A stretch of 64,000 nucleotides of DNA, taken from Simmondsia chinensis. Its lineage: Eukaryota; Streptophyta; Magnoliopsida; Caryophyllales; Simmondsiaceae. Position 1 is the stretch's first letter. Each line of letters opens with the position of its first letter. Of the stretch, positions 1 through 11,175 are shown one piece after another. Where the stretch lies: NCBI GenBank assembly GCA_018398585.1, contig JAGTTD010000001.1, forward strand, positions 22,089,750-22,153,749. Direction: 5' to 3'. The notes beneath the pieces were generated by a model, which made no database searches, had not been told where the DNA came from, and saw nothing but the letters and a program-made list of their open reading frames with translations. Made by a program: the position numbers and the translations under genes.

Positions 1-731
1 ATGTCATAAAAGAAGAAAGCCTAAAGAAAAAAAAGCATGTATGGGACTTACGTACACGATCTAATCGAAGAGGATGAAGATCCTCCTTATCAGATTGACG
101 TTGCCGAGTATGTCAAGAGCCCTCCTATGGTTTGCAATCCTTTGGTTAAGAAGGATGTCAAAGCCAAAAAGTCTTATTAATCCCAAGACTTGAGAAAGCA
201 CTCATTTCATCTCTTAAGAGCTAATGTAATATTTGATTGGTTTGAGGCAAATAAAAAGCTCAAGATCAAGGGAAAATATAGAAAACTTGATCCCAATTCT
301 AATAAGGGGAAAGTATATTGTAAATGGAACGATTCTTTGACCCATTCAACAAAGAGCTGCATCATCTTCAGGAATGTGGTTGAGGATGCCATTGAAGTAA
401 GGGAATTAATTTTCCCAGGAGAACAACAGAGAAAATGGTCCTCAGCAACATTCAGAAGGCAAGAGTGGCAAACCATATGTTTGAGCAGTTGGTCACTGGA
501 GGGATATTAAGCTTCCCTAGACTTATTGGATGATGGAATATGCCATTGGCATATCGCTAAACTCCATCCGACAACTAGTGTGTCGTTTTTAGAAACTTGC
601 TGATCAAGCTCCGCAATACCTCCACCATTACGCTAACAGTGGCTGAGGAGTTGGCCATGGAGATCAATGGCAGTCAAGGGCCCCCTCATTGCCTCACAAG
701 CCAGGAGAAAATATCTCGGGGTCTAGAAAGG
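1..731 (+). pseudogene. Tat-lineage Ty3/gypsy gag C-terminal fragment
   Basis: A gag-type reading frame runs from 37 to 510 with an in-frame stop at 178. The diagnostic stretch lies about residues 40-60 of the part after the stop: a YCKW motif followed by a THSTKSC-type Cys/His segment and an acidic helix ending in LIFPG, as in plant Tat-lineage gypsy gag proteins. The frame is lost after 510 and 511-731 has no clear coding. The fragment is cut at 731 by the insertion at 737-8,266; the same old element appears to resume at 8,272 with protease and reverse transcriptase in the same orientation. The lineage call rests on the motif pattern and on the RT downstream; no alignment was run. Confidence 0.6.
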
Positions 732-979
732 ATGTCTGATATGCCTTATATTTACATATTTTATTCGTCATTCCCGCGACATAGTCGACTTTTACATGTG
801 TGTTTTGTTGTAATCCAGGTACATTTGGGTATGGAGTGCAGCGGAGCAAACAAAGGTTGAAAAGCAGCAGAATCAAGCATAATCGAGACATATTTGAAAG
901 GTACTTTGAGAAACCCAACCACATGTGCAAAAGAATAACCAATTGGGTTATAATTCGGTAACATAAATAGGTCTTGTAG

Positions 980-1066
980 ATAGTTAATATATACATATAT
1001 ATTTCATAATATTATATATCATATTATATTATATATTATACTATATTATATTATATTATATATGTA
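980..1066. repeat. AT microsatellite inside the 5' LTR
   Basis: An irregular TATAT/ATTATAT run interrupts the LTR. The corresponding place in the 3' LTR (near 7,100) lacks it, so it expanded or was inserted after integration. Confidence 0.85.
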
Positions 1067-1934
1067 AATTTATAGAAGGGAGACAAGGAGGGATGGAAAC
1101 ACCACACATACGATGCGAGACGAGGCTTTTAAATATTGAAAACGTAATTGTTTTAGGGATCTTTTGCCATGCCTCTCTTCCTCCTCTCCTTCCCGAAGCC
1201 GCACTGAGATCCAAAAGGTTCTTAAACATCGAAGGGTGGGCAATCGGAGTGCTGTAAGGATCAAAGCAAGGATCAATGTCAACGTCAATTGGGGGAATGT
1301 TCAATTCCTAGTTTTCTTTCCATTATTTCTTTCTTTTGAATTTAATGATGTGTCGAAATCCCATGGAGGAGTAGACTTGTAGTTTAGGGATCAAAGGCAG
1401 GTAGCCTCCCATATCCCGAATTTATATTATGCTTTTGACAATGGATTTATGTTATGTTATATATGCACCCCTGTGGGGAATTTATTATTGTGTTTGGTGT
1501 TTCTTTGTGAGTGCTTATAGCCATGTTGAGATCTCAAAATTATTAGCATTAGTTTATGAGCTTGTAGCCTAGATTATAACATAACTAGTTTTTCACGTGT
1601 GGTTAGGGTTGAGGTTGTACCCAACCCTAAACACAATTTTTATACAAATTAATATATAATTAAGACTGACAAAGGAATTTATTAGTGTTATTGAGATAAT
1701 CCATTCTACACCTAGGGTGATATGATGGATTATTCTTGTATACTAGTTCATTACCTCAAACCAAACTTAAGTATTAATTCAGGTTTAATATAGAACTAAG
1801 AGTAAGTAAGGAATTAAATAGTACTAATGAGATAACCTATACTACATGTAGGGTAATATGATAGACTATGCCTTTAGACTAGTTCAGTACCCTAAGCCCT
1901 AGTTTAAATATTAATCCATCTTAGTGCTTATAGC

Positions 1935-2067
1935 GTTGGGGGTCTCCGGAAATAGTCTCCTTTCTTGCCGGAAGGTGTAAGGCTGGGTACATCACCCCCC
2001 CGCCCCCCCCGACCCTGCGTTCTGCGGGAGCCGCAAGGCACTGGGACTGTTATTGTTGTTGTTGTTG
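1935..2067 (+). mobile_element. Headless TTG-tailed SINE copy in the 5' LTR
   Basis: A 133-bp insert is flanked by a perfect 14-bp duplication, TTAGTGCTTATAGC, at 1,921-1,934 and 2,068-2,081. The 3' LTR has a single copy of this target (near 7,950) and no insert. The body contains the plant SINE-type segments GTAAGGCTGGGTACATC and CTGCGGGAGCC and ends in (TTG)n. Its first bases (GTTGGGGGTC) match the point in the 6,356-6,611 SINE just after its 5S rRNA head, so this copy lacks that head. It may be 5'-truncated or a headless relative. Confidence 0.88.
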
Positions 2068-2389
2068 TTAGTGCTTATAGCCTAAGCCTCCTAAATCATT
2101 GTCATAGTAGAATATAAAGATGGGATACGAGTAAAGCTACTCTAAATTTATTACCCGAACTAACCTTAATTGATATGACAACTTTAGGTTATAGTTAGCT
2201 TTATTAATTTACTTAACAAATCATTCAAACAAAACAAAAACCGAAATTCAAATGTTCATTAATAACTAAATCCGACATAACCTTGATTCTCTATGGATAC
2301 GACCTGTATACCCGATTTGGCTACGACGATCTCATACACTTGTGATTACACGGTTTTAAAACACTCTTTAAAAACACAACAAGGTTTTG

Positions 2390-2412
2390 GTGCCATATTC
2401 GGGGGATCGGTA
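2390..2412 (+). other. Degraded tRNA-Asp primer binding site
   Basis: Eight bases after the 5' LTR the sequence TGGTGCCATATTCGGGGGAT resembles the tRNA-Asp primer site TGGCGCCGTTGCCGGGGAT used by many Athila/Tat elements, with several substitutions. A nearly undamaged antisense copy of the same site is present at 14,583-14,602. Confidence 0.7.
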
Positions 2413-2605
2413 GGCTAAGTTGATTTAGAAATTAACGAATTATTTTCTATTTTTATTTTTTATTTCTATTTTTCTTGTTTTCAAAAAAAAATGAAAAAGA
2501 AAAAAGTCTACTTATTTTTTTTCGTTAGTTTATTCTCCTATTCTATTTTTCTTTTTCATTTATTTTTATTTAATTATTTATTTTAATTAATTTCTATTTT
2601 CCATT

Positions 2606-4282
2606 ATGGCCGACTTCACACCACGTATGATTGGGGACCACTTCATTCCCCAAACGTACGTCACACTCGGCGGGGTTACATTACCCGCCGTGGGTAACGT
2701 CAACTTCGAGCTTAAGCCTGAGTTCATCAACATGCTTCTCACTTTCTGTGGAAACCTGATTGAGAGCCCATACGAACACCTTTATGCGTTCCTTGAAATT
2801 TGTGTAATTTGCCATTATCAAGGTGTCTCAACTGAAGCGGTTAGACTGCGTCTTTTTCCATTTTTGTTAAAAGACGTAACTAAGAGGTGGTTCAATCCTT
2901 ACTCATGGGTGAAATCACCACCTGGGATGACCTCCAACAAAAGTTTCTGATCAAACTTTATCCGAAGGCCAAGACTATGGCTGTTAGGTGTGCGATCAAT
3001 AGTTTTAAAACAAAAAGATCAGGAGCAATTTCATTAAAGTTGGGACAGATTTAAGAAGCTCCTTAGAAGCTATCCTCACCATGGGTCACCCAAGTTGGCT
3101 CTTATGCAAAACTTCTATGATGGTCTCATAGCTTCGAACAAGTAGATGGTTAATGCTTCATGCAGGGGAGCATTTAACCAACAAGATGAGAACGAGGCGT
3201 AGATGTTATTTGAGCGCCTCAGCGAACATTCCCTCGACCAAGCCTCCTCTGTGAGGGTAGTTAGAGGGAGCACACACGATGTCTACGAAGTAGCATCGAA
3301 CGATGACGTTAACCTTAGATTAGATGCCCTTAGTAGAAAAATGGATCAGCTTATGAACTTGCATGCACACCTTACTAATGTGCGCCCAGTCCAAGCGGCT
3401 GAGGCATCAGGTGCTATTATTTCATGTCGCATTTGGTTGGGTGAGGACCATTCTGTGCTTAATTGTTTATATGCGTCTCAATTCCCTAAATATATATAGG
3501 AATAGGTTTATGCAGCTCAAGAACATTTGAGGAATAGTGGCCCATTCTCCAACACCTACAATTCCCGGTGGCACAATCATCCGAACTTCTCGTGGAAGCA
3601 GAACACCAATCAAAATCAACCCACGGGACAACAAGATCCCAGCTTTGTAGGTAAAGTGCACCCTCACATTTTTCTAGGAGGGCACAAGTATGATGCTCGA
3701 CCACATTCCAATGTTGCTCATGATAATCCTCCTCCCCCTCCTCCAGGATATACATCACAGTTCGAGGAGCTTATGCTCCACTTTATGGAGGACACCACAC
3801 AATTGGTTTGGTCTCACTCGCAATCTATCACCAAAATAGAGAACCAGATAGGACAGTTAGCCTACGCACTGAATAGAACAGCAGAAGGGAGGTTACCCTC
3901 CCAGCCACTCACAAATCCCACAGGATCAACTAGTTTTAACCCTAGCTTGCTCATTCTGGAGCAAGGAAAGGTTGTGTCAGTTTCAGGAGAGGAGAACCTT
4001 AGGGAAGTTGAGGTTGAGATCGAGAAGGTTGTGACTCCCCCTCCCACTACTGATACGGAGGGATCACAAGAGAGGGTTTATGAACCCGCCATCCCTTTCC
4101 CTTCAGCCCTTATAGAACCGAAGGAAAAGGATGAACCAAACAGGGCTGAGCTCATAGATGTGTTTAAGGACATTAAAATCAACTTACCATTGATGGACGC
4201 CATTAAGCACATTCCTATGTATGCCAAGTTCCTCAAAAACCTTTGCACGAAAAAAGAAGTGCACCCCGGCGCACACTCCTAA
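2606..4282 (+). pseudogene. Athila-type gag, broken
   Basis: The frame opens with ATG at 2,606 and gives a gag core with an RLRLFPF-like segment and a K-x2-RWF motif near residues 85-100, the usual plant gypsy capsid pattern. A stop at 2,948 and frameshifts follow; capsid-like residues continue to about 3,190, a central segment spans 3,203-3,486, and a Pro-rich C-terminal part with an HPNFSW motif spans 3,527-4,282. That order matches Athila gag. It forms the main coding content of the 737-8,266 element. No zinc knuckle is clearly preserved. The ATG is chosen because it lies about 220 bp after the primer site at the start of the longest gag-like frame. Confidence 0.75.
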
Positions 4283-4309
4283 GAAGGCCCAACTTACCGA
4301 GAAGGTGAG

Positions 4310-4754
4310 TAGCATTCTTGCAAAGGGTGCCCCTCCCAAGTTTAGAGATCCTGGGGCCTTTACGATCCCATGTGTTATTGGGGAGCGATACACTTGTCGG
4401 GCCCTTCTCGACTTATGAGCGAGTATCAACCTCATCCCTTACTCGGTTTTTTAGGAATTGGGTTTAGGAAACCTTAAGTCGACTAGAGTTACACTTCATT
4501 TGACTAATAGGATAGAGCAGGTACCTCGTGCGGTAGTGGAAGATGTACTTGTCAGGGATGACAAGATTTTTTTCCCTATTGATTTTATTGTCTTAGATAT
4601 GGACTTTGTTCCTAGGAAGAAGAACAACACTCGTATTATTCCAGGACAACCGTTGCTGGCAATGACCGACGCTGTGATTCATTGTAAGACTGAAGTGTTG
4701 GAGGTTTCTTTTGGAAACCTTAAGGGAAAATTAAAAGTCTCGAATATTTTTTGA
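4310..4754 (+). pseudogene. Athila-type aspartic protease region, broken
   Basis: After gag a frame reads PPKFRDPGAFTIPC, then ALLDL followed by a stop where a Gly is expected, then ASINLIPYSV. This is the plant retropepsin pattern, D-x-G-A-S, with the Gly codon changed to TGA near 4,416. The region continues with a VVEDVLVRDDK-like segment and FPIDFIVLDMD, the usual strand pattern after the active site. The frame ends at 4,754 and no reverse transcriptase follows. Confidence 0.72.
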
Positions 4755-6355
4755 CACCCTGAGATAATGTACGAGCTAGAGTGCTACAGGGTTGATGATA
4801 TCGAACCTTTAGTAGGATCGGATAAGCCCGATTCTCCTAAAAGTGCTGATTGTAATAGTGTCTTGTCTATGTCAATAACTGTGCGTCATCACCCACACTT
4901 ACTAGAATAGAGATTTGCGACCCTGATGTTGGTAATGTTTCCCTTCTTATTAGTCTTGGGTCTAGAAATGCAGTTGGGTTTGGGGATCATCCCTACTGGG
5001 CCAACCTGAGTTCTATGGCAGACACTGTGTCAGATTTTGGTTGACATTGTGCTCTAAATTGCATCCGACAGAAGACGTTAAACTTAGCACTCTTGGGAGG
5101 CAACCAAACCTACTTGGAATTTTGTTTTAATTTGTTTTTCTGCATGAAGTCTCTTTTAATTGCAAATCCTTTTGTTATCCCTAGCATGCCAACTTTGTTT
5201 CTCTTTTACTAAACATTTGAATGATCCTTATTTCTAACACTACTAACAAGTCTATTTAGTATTATGTCTTCTATGTCTTCGATTGCAGCTTGCTATTTCT
5301 CTCTTCTCTTTTTGGATTTCTCACCATGCATAGCTGAATATGCCATACCTCAGGTCGTCTCTTTTCAATCCTTACTTGTATTTGCTTTCATTGATTTGCA
5401 TTGAGGACAGTGCAAGGTTTGGGTTTGGGAATGGCATGTATGGCGTGAACTTTTATTTGTCCTTTTCACTTCATTTTGCTTAAATTAGCTACGTTTTGGC
5501 CTGACTGAGCATAGAATTGTTTGTGACTTCTATTGAAGACCAAATTTGAGATGTACTAAGATGATTAGAATATTTATGTAATGAAATTATTTCTGGAGCT
5601 GAGTTTTGAATTTGTATTTTTGTCTTTTAACTCGTTAGAGAGGTTATTATTTTTCACCCTTAATCTTACGGCATATCCTACTTTTTAGGTTGAAATATTG
5701 GAAATAATTTTAGGAATTTGAATATACCATTTTACTTCTAACAATGTTTAAATCAGTTTCCTATCATTTTATCTTGAGTGATTCCTTAAAAAAAAATAAT
5801 AATAAATAAGGTTCCTGTAATTTGTTAGTTCTTATAACCCCTGTGTCAAGAGCATGTAAACCCATAGGGGTGTCTTAACCCCTGGGACCTTGAGCCAACT
5901 TGGTCGGGAGCTGCCGGTCCAAAGCTCGCTACATGGGCCATAGGGAAAGCTTAAGAAGGATCAGCCAGCTCAGGTTACTGTAGTAAGCACTAATACCCAA
6001 AAAATAAAGGAAAAACAGGGTATGTGCTAGTCACGGCTTAGGCTGTGAATTCCTTTGACTCAAGCCATTAGGCCTGAGGAGTGCTCTTCACTCGGTATCT
6101 TGAGCCAACTAGATTGGGAGTCACCGAGCAAAAAGTTGCTACATGGGTCTGAGGGAGACACGCCTGACCGCGAGATGAAAAAAAGCAAAAAGGGAAAAAA
6201 AAAAAAAAGAGAGAGAGAGAGAATAGAGAAGCCTTTTGATTTCACTATTGATTAGCAGTGAATAGTTAGGATAGCTGATTCCTTTTATTATACTCTCTAT
6301 TCGTCTTAAATTTGGAGGGTTTGAAATAAGACAAAGGGGAGAAAAGTTCTAAGCT
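4755..6355 (+). other. Noncoding 3' internal region of the Athila-like element
   Basis: About 1.6 kb without a supported gene. Near 5,080-5,110 there is a segment ending in CTCTTGGGAGGCAACC, a stretch I associate with Athila elements just downstream of pol. Two imperfect copies of a roughly 80-bp module (CTTGAGCCAACT... GCTACATGGG) lie at about 5,888-5,940 and 6,100-6,150. An A-rich then GA-repeat tract covers about 6,190-6,223. Confidence 0.6.
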
Positions 6356-6611
6356 CAACAACAACAACAGACCTTGTGTCTCAAGGGCTCCCGCATAAGT
6401 GGGGTTTGGGAAGGGTGGATGTACGCAGCTTTAACCCTTTAAGGTGTAACTCTGCCGAGAGGCTGTTTCCAAGGACCCCCAACCTTATATGGTTGGCAAT
6501 ATGAGAACTTCCTAGGAGGTCACCCATCCTAGTATTACTCTTGCCCAAGCATGCTTAACTTCGGAGTTCTAATGGGATCCGATGCCTTAGTGCCAGGTAA
6601 ATGAACCCTAG
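6356..6611 (-). mobile_element. 5S rRNA-headed SINE with TTG tail
   Basis: Read on the minus strand, the element has three parts. First is a nearly full-length 5S rRNA-like head (6,608 to 6,491). Second is a body with the plant SINE segments GGAAACAGCCTCTC, GCTGCGTACATCCACCC and ATGCGGGAGCCC. Third is a (TTG)n tail at 6,369-6,356. A perfect 12-bp duplication, AAGTTCTAAGCT, flanks it at 6,344-6,355 and 6,612-6,623. A variable-length TSD and a simple-repeat tail fit LINE-driven retroposition rather than an LTR element. It lies in the noncoding 3' region of the Athila-like derivative. The head retains the internal polymerase III promoter, so it could once have been transcribed. It is not a Cassandra LTR, which would have TG...CA ends and a 5-bp TSD. 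Confidence 0.87.
6491..6608 (-). pseudogene. 5S rRNA-derived head of the SINE
   Basis: The minus strand reads through the 5S core: CGGATCCCATTAGAACTCCG, then the box A region GAAGTTAAGCATGC, the intermediate element GAGTAATAC and the box C region GGATGGGTGACCTCC. Compared by eye with the usual plant 5S, I count about ten differences over roughly 95 core positions, nearly all transitions. It starts at the 5S 5' end and runs to its 3' end, then joins the SINE body with no T-run terminator between. It is not a rRNA gene: single copy, no 5S spacer, fused to a retroposon and bounded by the SINE's TSD. Confidence 0.85.
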
Positions 6612-6851
6612 AAGTTCTAAGCTTACATACTAGTAAACAAACTCGAATCACGAGAACTTGAGTTAGAACTAGTGTAATAATAACATTGCATAAAGATTCT
6701 CTACTCTCAGGTACACCTTTAAATATTATAAAAAAATATATATTTTTTATAATCAATTCTTGCCTTCACATGCTTGATCATAATTTTTCATCTTTAGCTA
6801 GTTTGAGCTGAATCATGCTTAAGGACAAGCAAGGAGTGCATTTGGGGTTGT

Positions 6852-8266
6852 TGATATGCCTTATATTTACATATTTTATTCTTCATTCCCGCAACATATT
6901 TGGCTTTTACATGAGTATTTTGTTGTAATCTGGGTACATTTAGGCTTGGAGTGCAATAGAGCAAACAAATGTTAAAAAGCGGCAAAATCAAGCATAATCA
7001 AGATATATTTGAAGACTACTTTGAAAAACCCAACCACATGTGCGAAAGAATGACCAATTGGGTTATAATTCGGTAACTTAAATAGGTCTTGTAGATATAC
7101 ATATAAGAAGGAGACGAGGGGGGACAATAACAATGCACATACAACACGGGAAACGGATTTTAAATATTGAAAATTTAATTGTTTTAGGGATCTCTTGCCA
7201 TGCCTCTCTTCCTCCTCTCCTTCCTTAAGCCGCTACGAGATGCAAAGGGCTCTCAAACGTTGAAATGCAAGTGGTCAAAGTGCTGAAAGGATCAAAGTAA
7301 GGATCAACATCAACGTTAATTAGGGAAGTCTTTAATTCTTAGTTTTCTTTCCATTGTTTCTTTGTTTTGAATTTAATGATGTGTAAAAATCCCATGAAAG
7401 ACTAGACTTGTAGTTTAGGGATGAAAGGCGGATAGCCACCCGTATCCTGGATTTATATTATACATTTAACAATGGATTTATGTTATGTTATATATGCACC
7501 CCTGTGGGGAATTTATGATTGTGTTTGGTGTTTCTTTTTGTATGCTTGTAGCCGTGTTGAGGTCTCCAAATTGTTAGCGTTAGTTTATAAGCTTGTAGCC
7601 TAGACCATAACATAACTAGTTTTTCACGTGTGGTTAAGGTTAAGGTTGTACCCAACTCTAAACACAATCTTTTATACAAATTAATATTTAATTAGGAGAG
7701 GCAAAGGAATTTGTTAGTGCTATTGAAATAATCTATGCTACACCTAGGGTGATTCAATGGCTCATGCCCTTAGACTTGTTCAATACCCTAAACCCTAACT
7801 TAAGTATTATTTCAGGTTTAATATAAAACGAAGAGCAAGAAAGGAGTTAAATAGTACTAAAGATATAACCTATGCTACATGTAGAGTGATGTGATAGGTT
7901 GTCTTTAGACTAGTTCATTACCCTAAGCCCTAGTTTAAATATTAATCCAGGCTTAGTACTTGTAGCCTAAACCTCCTAAATCATTTTCAAGTAGAATATA
8001 ATGGCGGGATACTAGTAAAGCTACCCTAAATTCATTCCCTAAACTAACCTTAATTAATTTGACAACTTTAGTTTATAGTTAGTTTTATTAATTTACTTAA
8101 CAAATCATTGAAACCAAACAAAAACTGAAATGCAACCGCTCATTAATAACTAAATCCGACTTAACTCTGATTCTCTGTGGATACGTCCCGTATTCTCGAT
8201 TTAGCTACAACGATCTCGTACGCTTTCAAGTACATGGTTTTAAAAACACTCTTTAATAACACATCA
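6852..8266 (+). repeat. 3' LTR of the Athila-like element
   Basis: A 1,415-bp LTR, starting directly after the purine tract at 6,841-6,851 and ending AACACATCA before the ATGTC duplication. It lacks the microsatellite and SINE seen in the 5' LTR. It can serve as the reference copy for dating by LTR divergence. Confidence 0.9.
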
Positions 8267-8271
8267 ATGTC

Positions 8272-10065
8272 CTATAGGGCATGCCAGCAATGCTATGGGA
8301 GGATACAGGAGGCAATGAAGAAACTCGGGCTGTTGCCTTAATATATATCTTTTTTAGATCCTCTCTTGGAATTAAAGATGCCATTAGCGAAGTATTGTCA
8401 AGTTGAACGTACTAAGGATCCTCCTCAGAGGACCCAGATCATCATGAGAACTAGGCATCAAAAGAAAAACCCAAATTACCCCCACTAGACGTGGACACCA
8501 GTTAGGCACCACGACATCTAGGACACCGACCTTCTAGGGTCCGATTTGGTAATGTTTGGAAGAGAAATCACCTTGGATAAGGGGAGGTTAGGCCCTCTAC
8601 CTTAACAGGACTCAAAAGAGAAAGCCACTATGGAAGAGGGTAGCTCCGCGAAGGGCTTTGCTCGATACTTGCTTGACTAGGATCTCTCAAGAGGAGGTCA
8701 GAGTTCGCAAGGGCAAGCAAACTTAGCAGATGGATCTCAAGGATCCAATGACTATGTCCCAGCCTTTTACTACTACCAGTCAAGGGTACAATCACAAGAA
8801 GCTAGAGAGATGGGATAGCTTCTCATCCACTAAAAGGCGAGAGTTTTGGTGGGATCAACTTGCCAAGAATTCCCTAGGTCAGGGAGCAACTGAGAACGAG
8901 GAGGAGTACTCCCTTCTCAGCATCAACTTAGCAAACCTCTAGGCCATGTTAACCCAACATGATCTAATATAGAGCAACTGAGAATGAGGAGGAGGACTAC
9001 CCCAACAGATGGAGGTGCCTCAAACCCTAGGGGTTGATCCAAAAAACCAGTCTTTAGAGTTGGATATGCCAACAAATGGCAGTCCTCAACATCAGTATCA
9101 AGACACATTCATGATTGATAGCCCCGAAAAGGGAACACACCAAGGGATCCAGATACAATTTGGGATGCTTCCAAAAAAAGTTGATATCAAAATCGCATTA
9201 CTTCTTCCTTTGGAGTTCATGGAAATTGACACTGAAGAAGGCCTCAAAGGAGATGTTATAGCATCAATTGGAGCTTGTGGCTGAAGTAGTAGCCACCAAA
9301 TGTAACCCTGACCCCTTATCTTTTAAAGTTAATACGCCAACATGAAAATCACCTAATGAATCACCTGACATAATGAAGATGATGTTTGATGGGCCTAACA
9401 AAGCCAATAAACAAATCAAGCCCCTATACATCAAGGCCAAATTTGATGGCATATTGGTGAACACGGTCTTGGTGAAAAACGGCGCGGCTGTCAAAGGTCT
9501 GCTTGTATATATGTTGGGGTTCATTGATAAATCTCGAGATGATCTAATTACTTAAGATGTTGCCATCTATGGCTTTCTGGAGCTACTACTAAATCCGAAG
9601 GGGTCATCCCGAATGACTTAATAGTATGTAGCCTAAGCAAGCTAACAGCTTTCTTTGTAGTGGATACTACCTCGGCCACAGTGCTTTGCTCAGGAGAGAT
9701 TAATTACATGCCAATTATTGTATTCCTTCTTCACTTCACCTGCTGTTAATCTTCTGGAACCATGACAAGTATTAGGTTGTTTTGGTAGATAACAGGCCAT
9801 TCATGGCTTGCTCTAACTACGTGGAGGCAAAATTCTATGAAGATGGCATGGGATCAAATGATGTTAAAAGGACCACTCCACAATCTGCCCAACTACAAGA
9901 CATGATCGCCATCCACGATAGCCCATTGATTGATGCTGAGGTTGGTTAATTGGATGTAGAATCTAAAGACTCTGACTTCTAAAGATGCATGAGGGCTCTT
10001 CTTAAAGAAGGAGAATTCCAAGGCATGCCAGAACCCCAATGTGGAGGTGTTAAGACCTCCCATTA
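8272..10065 (+). pseudogene. Old Tat-lineage element: gag/protease remnants
   Basis: This continues the element cut at 731. Short frames at 8,730-8,942 and 9,009-9,284 are acidic and hydrophilic with no firm domain. The frame at 9,373-9,555 reads KPLYIKAKFDG then LVKNGAAVK, matching the Tat-type protease in which the active site is DNGSALN rather than DSG or DTG; here the catalytic Asp has become Lys. A later piece near 9,750-9,860 carries remnants of the L-L-G-R-P-W-type strand. A small local duplication, AACTGAGAA(C/T)GAGGAGGAG, occurs at about 8,888 and 8,978. All frames are interrupted. Confidence 0.55.
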
Positions 10066-11175
10066 GTGGCCCAAGAGGCCATTTCCTTATCATTAACAAG
10101 GCTCGTGGCTTGGCATGCTAAGGATCAACTTTGGACCGAGCATCCTTTTAATGGTTTCAAGGTCCATAACGCACAAAAAGAGGAGATGGAACACTCTAAC
10201 TTAAGGGCATCGCTAGCCAAAATGGAGGATTTGAGGGCTGAAGTCCTAAAACCCCTTCTCAAGGTTAATTCGGGCTCAACAGAAGACCTTAGACATACCT
10301 ATCTGAGTGCTCTACTTTCTCAAGAGCAGATAGAGCAGTACCTAACTTTGCTTCGCAAATTCATGGACTATTTTGCTTGGGATCATCACAAGATGCCTGG
10401 CCTAAAGAAAAAGGTGGTTGAGCATAGACTTCCTATCAAGATAGTTTCGAGACCCGTCATTTAGGCCCAGAAGAGAATTCCCCAACAAGTTATCGATTTG
10501 GTCAAGGAAGAGATTGAAAGGCTCTTAAAATGCCAAGTTTATCAGGACTGCTAGGTATGTCGAATGGTTAGCAAATATTGTTCCTGTCATGAAAAGGAAT
10601 GGCAAAATCTGGGTCTTTATTGACTTCAGGGATCTGAATGCAGCCACCCCCAAGAATGAATACGCAATGCCTATTGTTGATGTTCTCATTGACTCAACTT
10701 TGAGGCAACAAGTCTTGTCTTTCATGGATTGCTACTGTGAGTAGTGCCAAGTGATGATTGCCTTAGAAGATACCTATAAGATAGCATTTAGGTGTCCTAG
10801 GTCAATAAGGACATTTGAGTGGGTGGCTATGCCATTTGATTTGAAGAACACTGGTGCCACCTGCCAAAGAGCCATGAACATGGTCTTTAATAATCTCATT
10901 GGCAAGACCATGGAAGTCTACAATGATGACATCATGGTCAAATCTAAATCCCAAGTCAAATATTAGGAAGACTTGAGAGGTGCATTCCTTAAAATGAGGA
11001 CCCATAACCTCAAGATGAATCCATTGAAATGTGCTTTAGGAATGCAAGCTGGAAATTTCCTCGGCTTTCTAGTGCACCAAAGAGGCATCAAAGTGGATAT
11101 TAATAAGATTAAGGTCATTTAACAGGCCAAACTGCCTTCAAATAAAAAAGAGCTTCAATGCTTCCTTTGGCAGGT
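10066..11175 (+). pseudogene. Tat-lineage reverse transcriptase, truncated
   Basis: 10,066-10,464 gives the linker before RT, with FAWDHHKMPGL and a downstream HRLPI segment. After a stop, frames around 10,545-10,735 read RYVEWLANIVPV, then VFIDFRDLNAATP and SFMDCYC, which are the early RT motifs. 10,751-10,966 gives AFRCP, FEWVAMPF, GATCQRAMN and VYNDDIMVKS, where YIDD has become YNDD. 11,035-11,175 contains remnants of the RT thumb region and then stops abruptly at CTTTGGCAGGTATAAAAAG. RNase H and integrase are missing. It belongs with 1-731 and 8,272-10,065. Confidence 0.8.

Larger units (their letters stand above)
737..2381 (+). repeat. 5' LTR of the Athila-like element
   Basis: This LTR matches 6,852-8,266 along its whole length but is about 230 bp longer. 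The excess comes from two insertions found only here: an AT-rich microsatellite (about 980-1,066) and a SINE with its duplicated target (1,935-2,081). Without these, both LTRs are about 1.41 kb. Point differences between the copies are numerous by eye, so the integration is not recent. The open frames inside the LTR show no protein resemblance. Confidence 0.88.
737..8266 (+). mobile_element. Athila-like LTR retrotransposon derivative, complete with TSD
   Basis: Two long direct repeats (737-2,381 and 6,852-8,266) begin TGATATGCC and end in CA, and are flanked by an exact 5-bp duplication, ATGTC, at 732-736 and 8,267-8,271. Inside, in order, are a degraded tRNA-Asp primer site, gag, a protease-like domain, a long noncoding 3' region and a purine-rich tract (TTTGGGGTTGT) just before the 3' LTR. 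RT, RNase H and integrase are absent, so the element could only have moved with help from relatives. It sits inside an older Tat-lineage element. Later insertions are the two SINEs at 1,935 and 6,356. The perfect TSD makes the boundaries firm. The Athila assignment comes from the primer type and the gag/protease motifs. Confidence 0.9.

Noticed and set aside
6491..6608. A genuine 5S rRNA gene
   Set aside because: Single copy, diverged, no T-run terminator after the 3' end, fused to a SINE body and enclosed by the SINE's 12-bp TSD.
6356..6623. Cassandra-type TRIM LTR carrying 5S sequence
   Set aside because: No TG...CA LTR ends, no second LTR, a 12-bp rather than 5-bp TSD, and a TTG tail.
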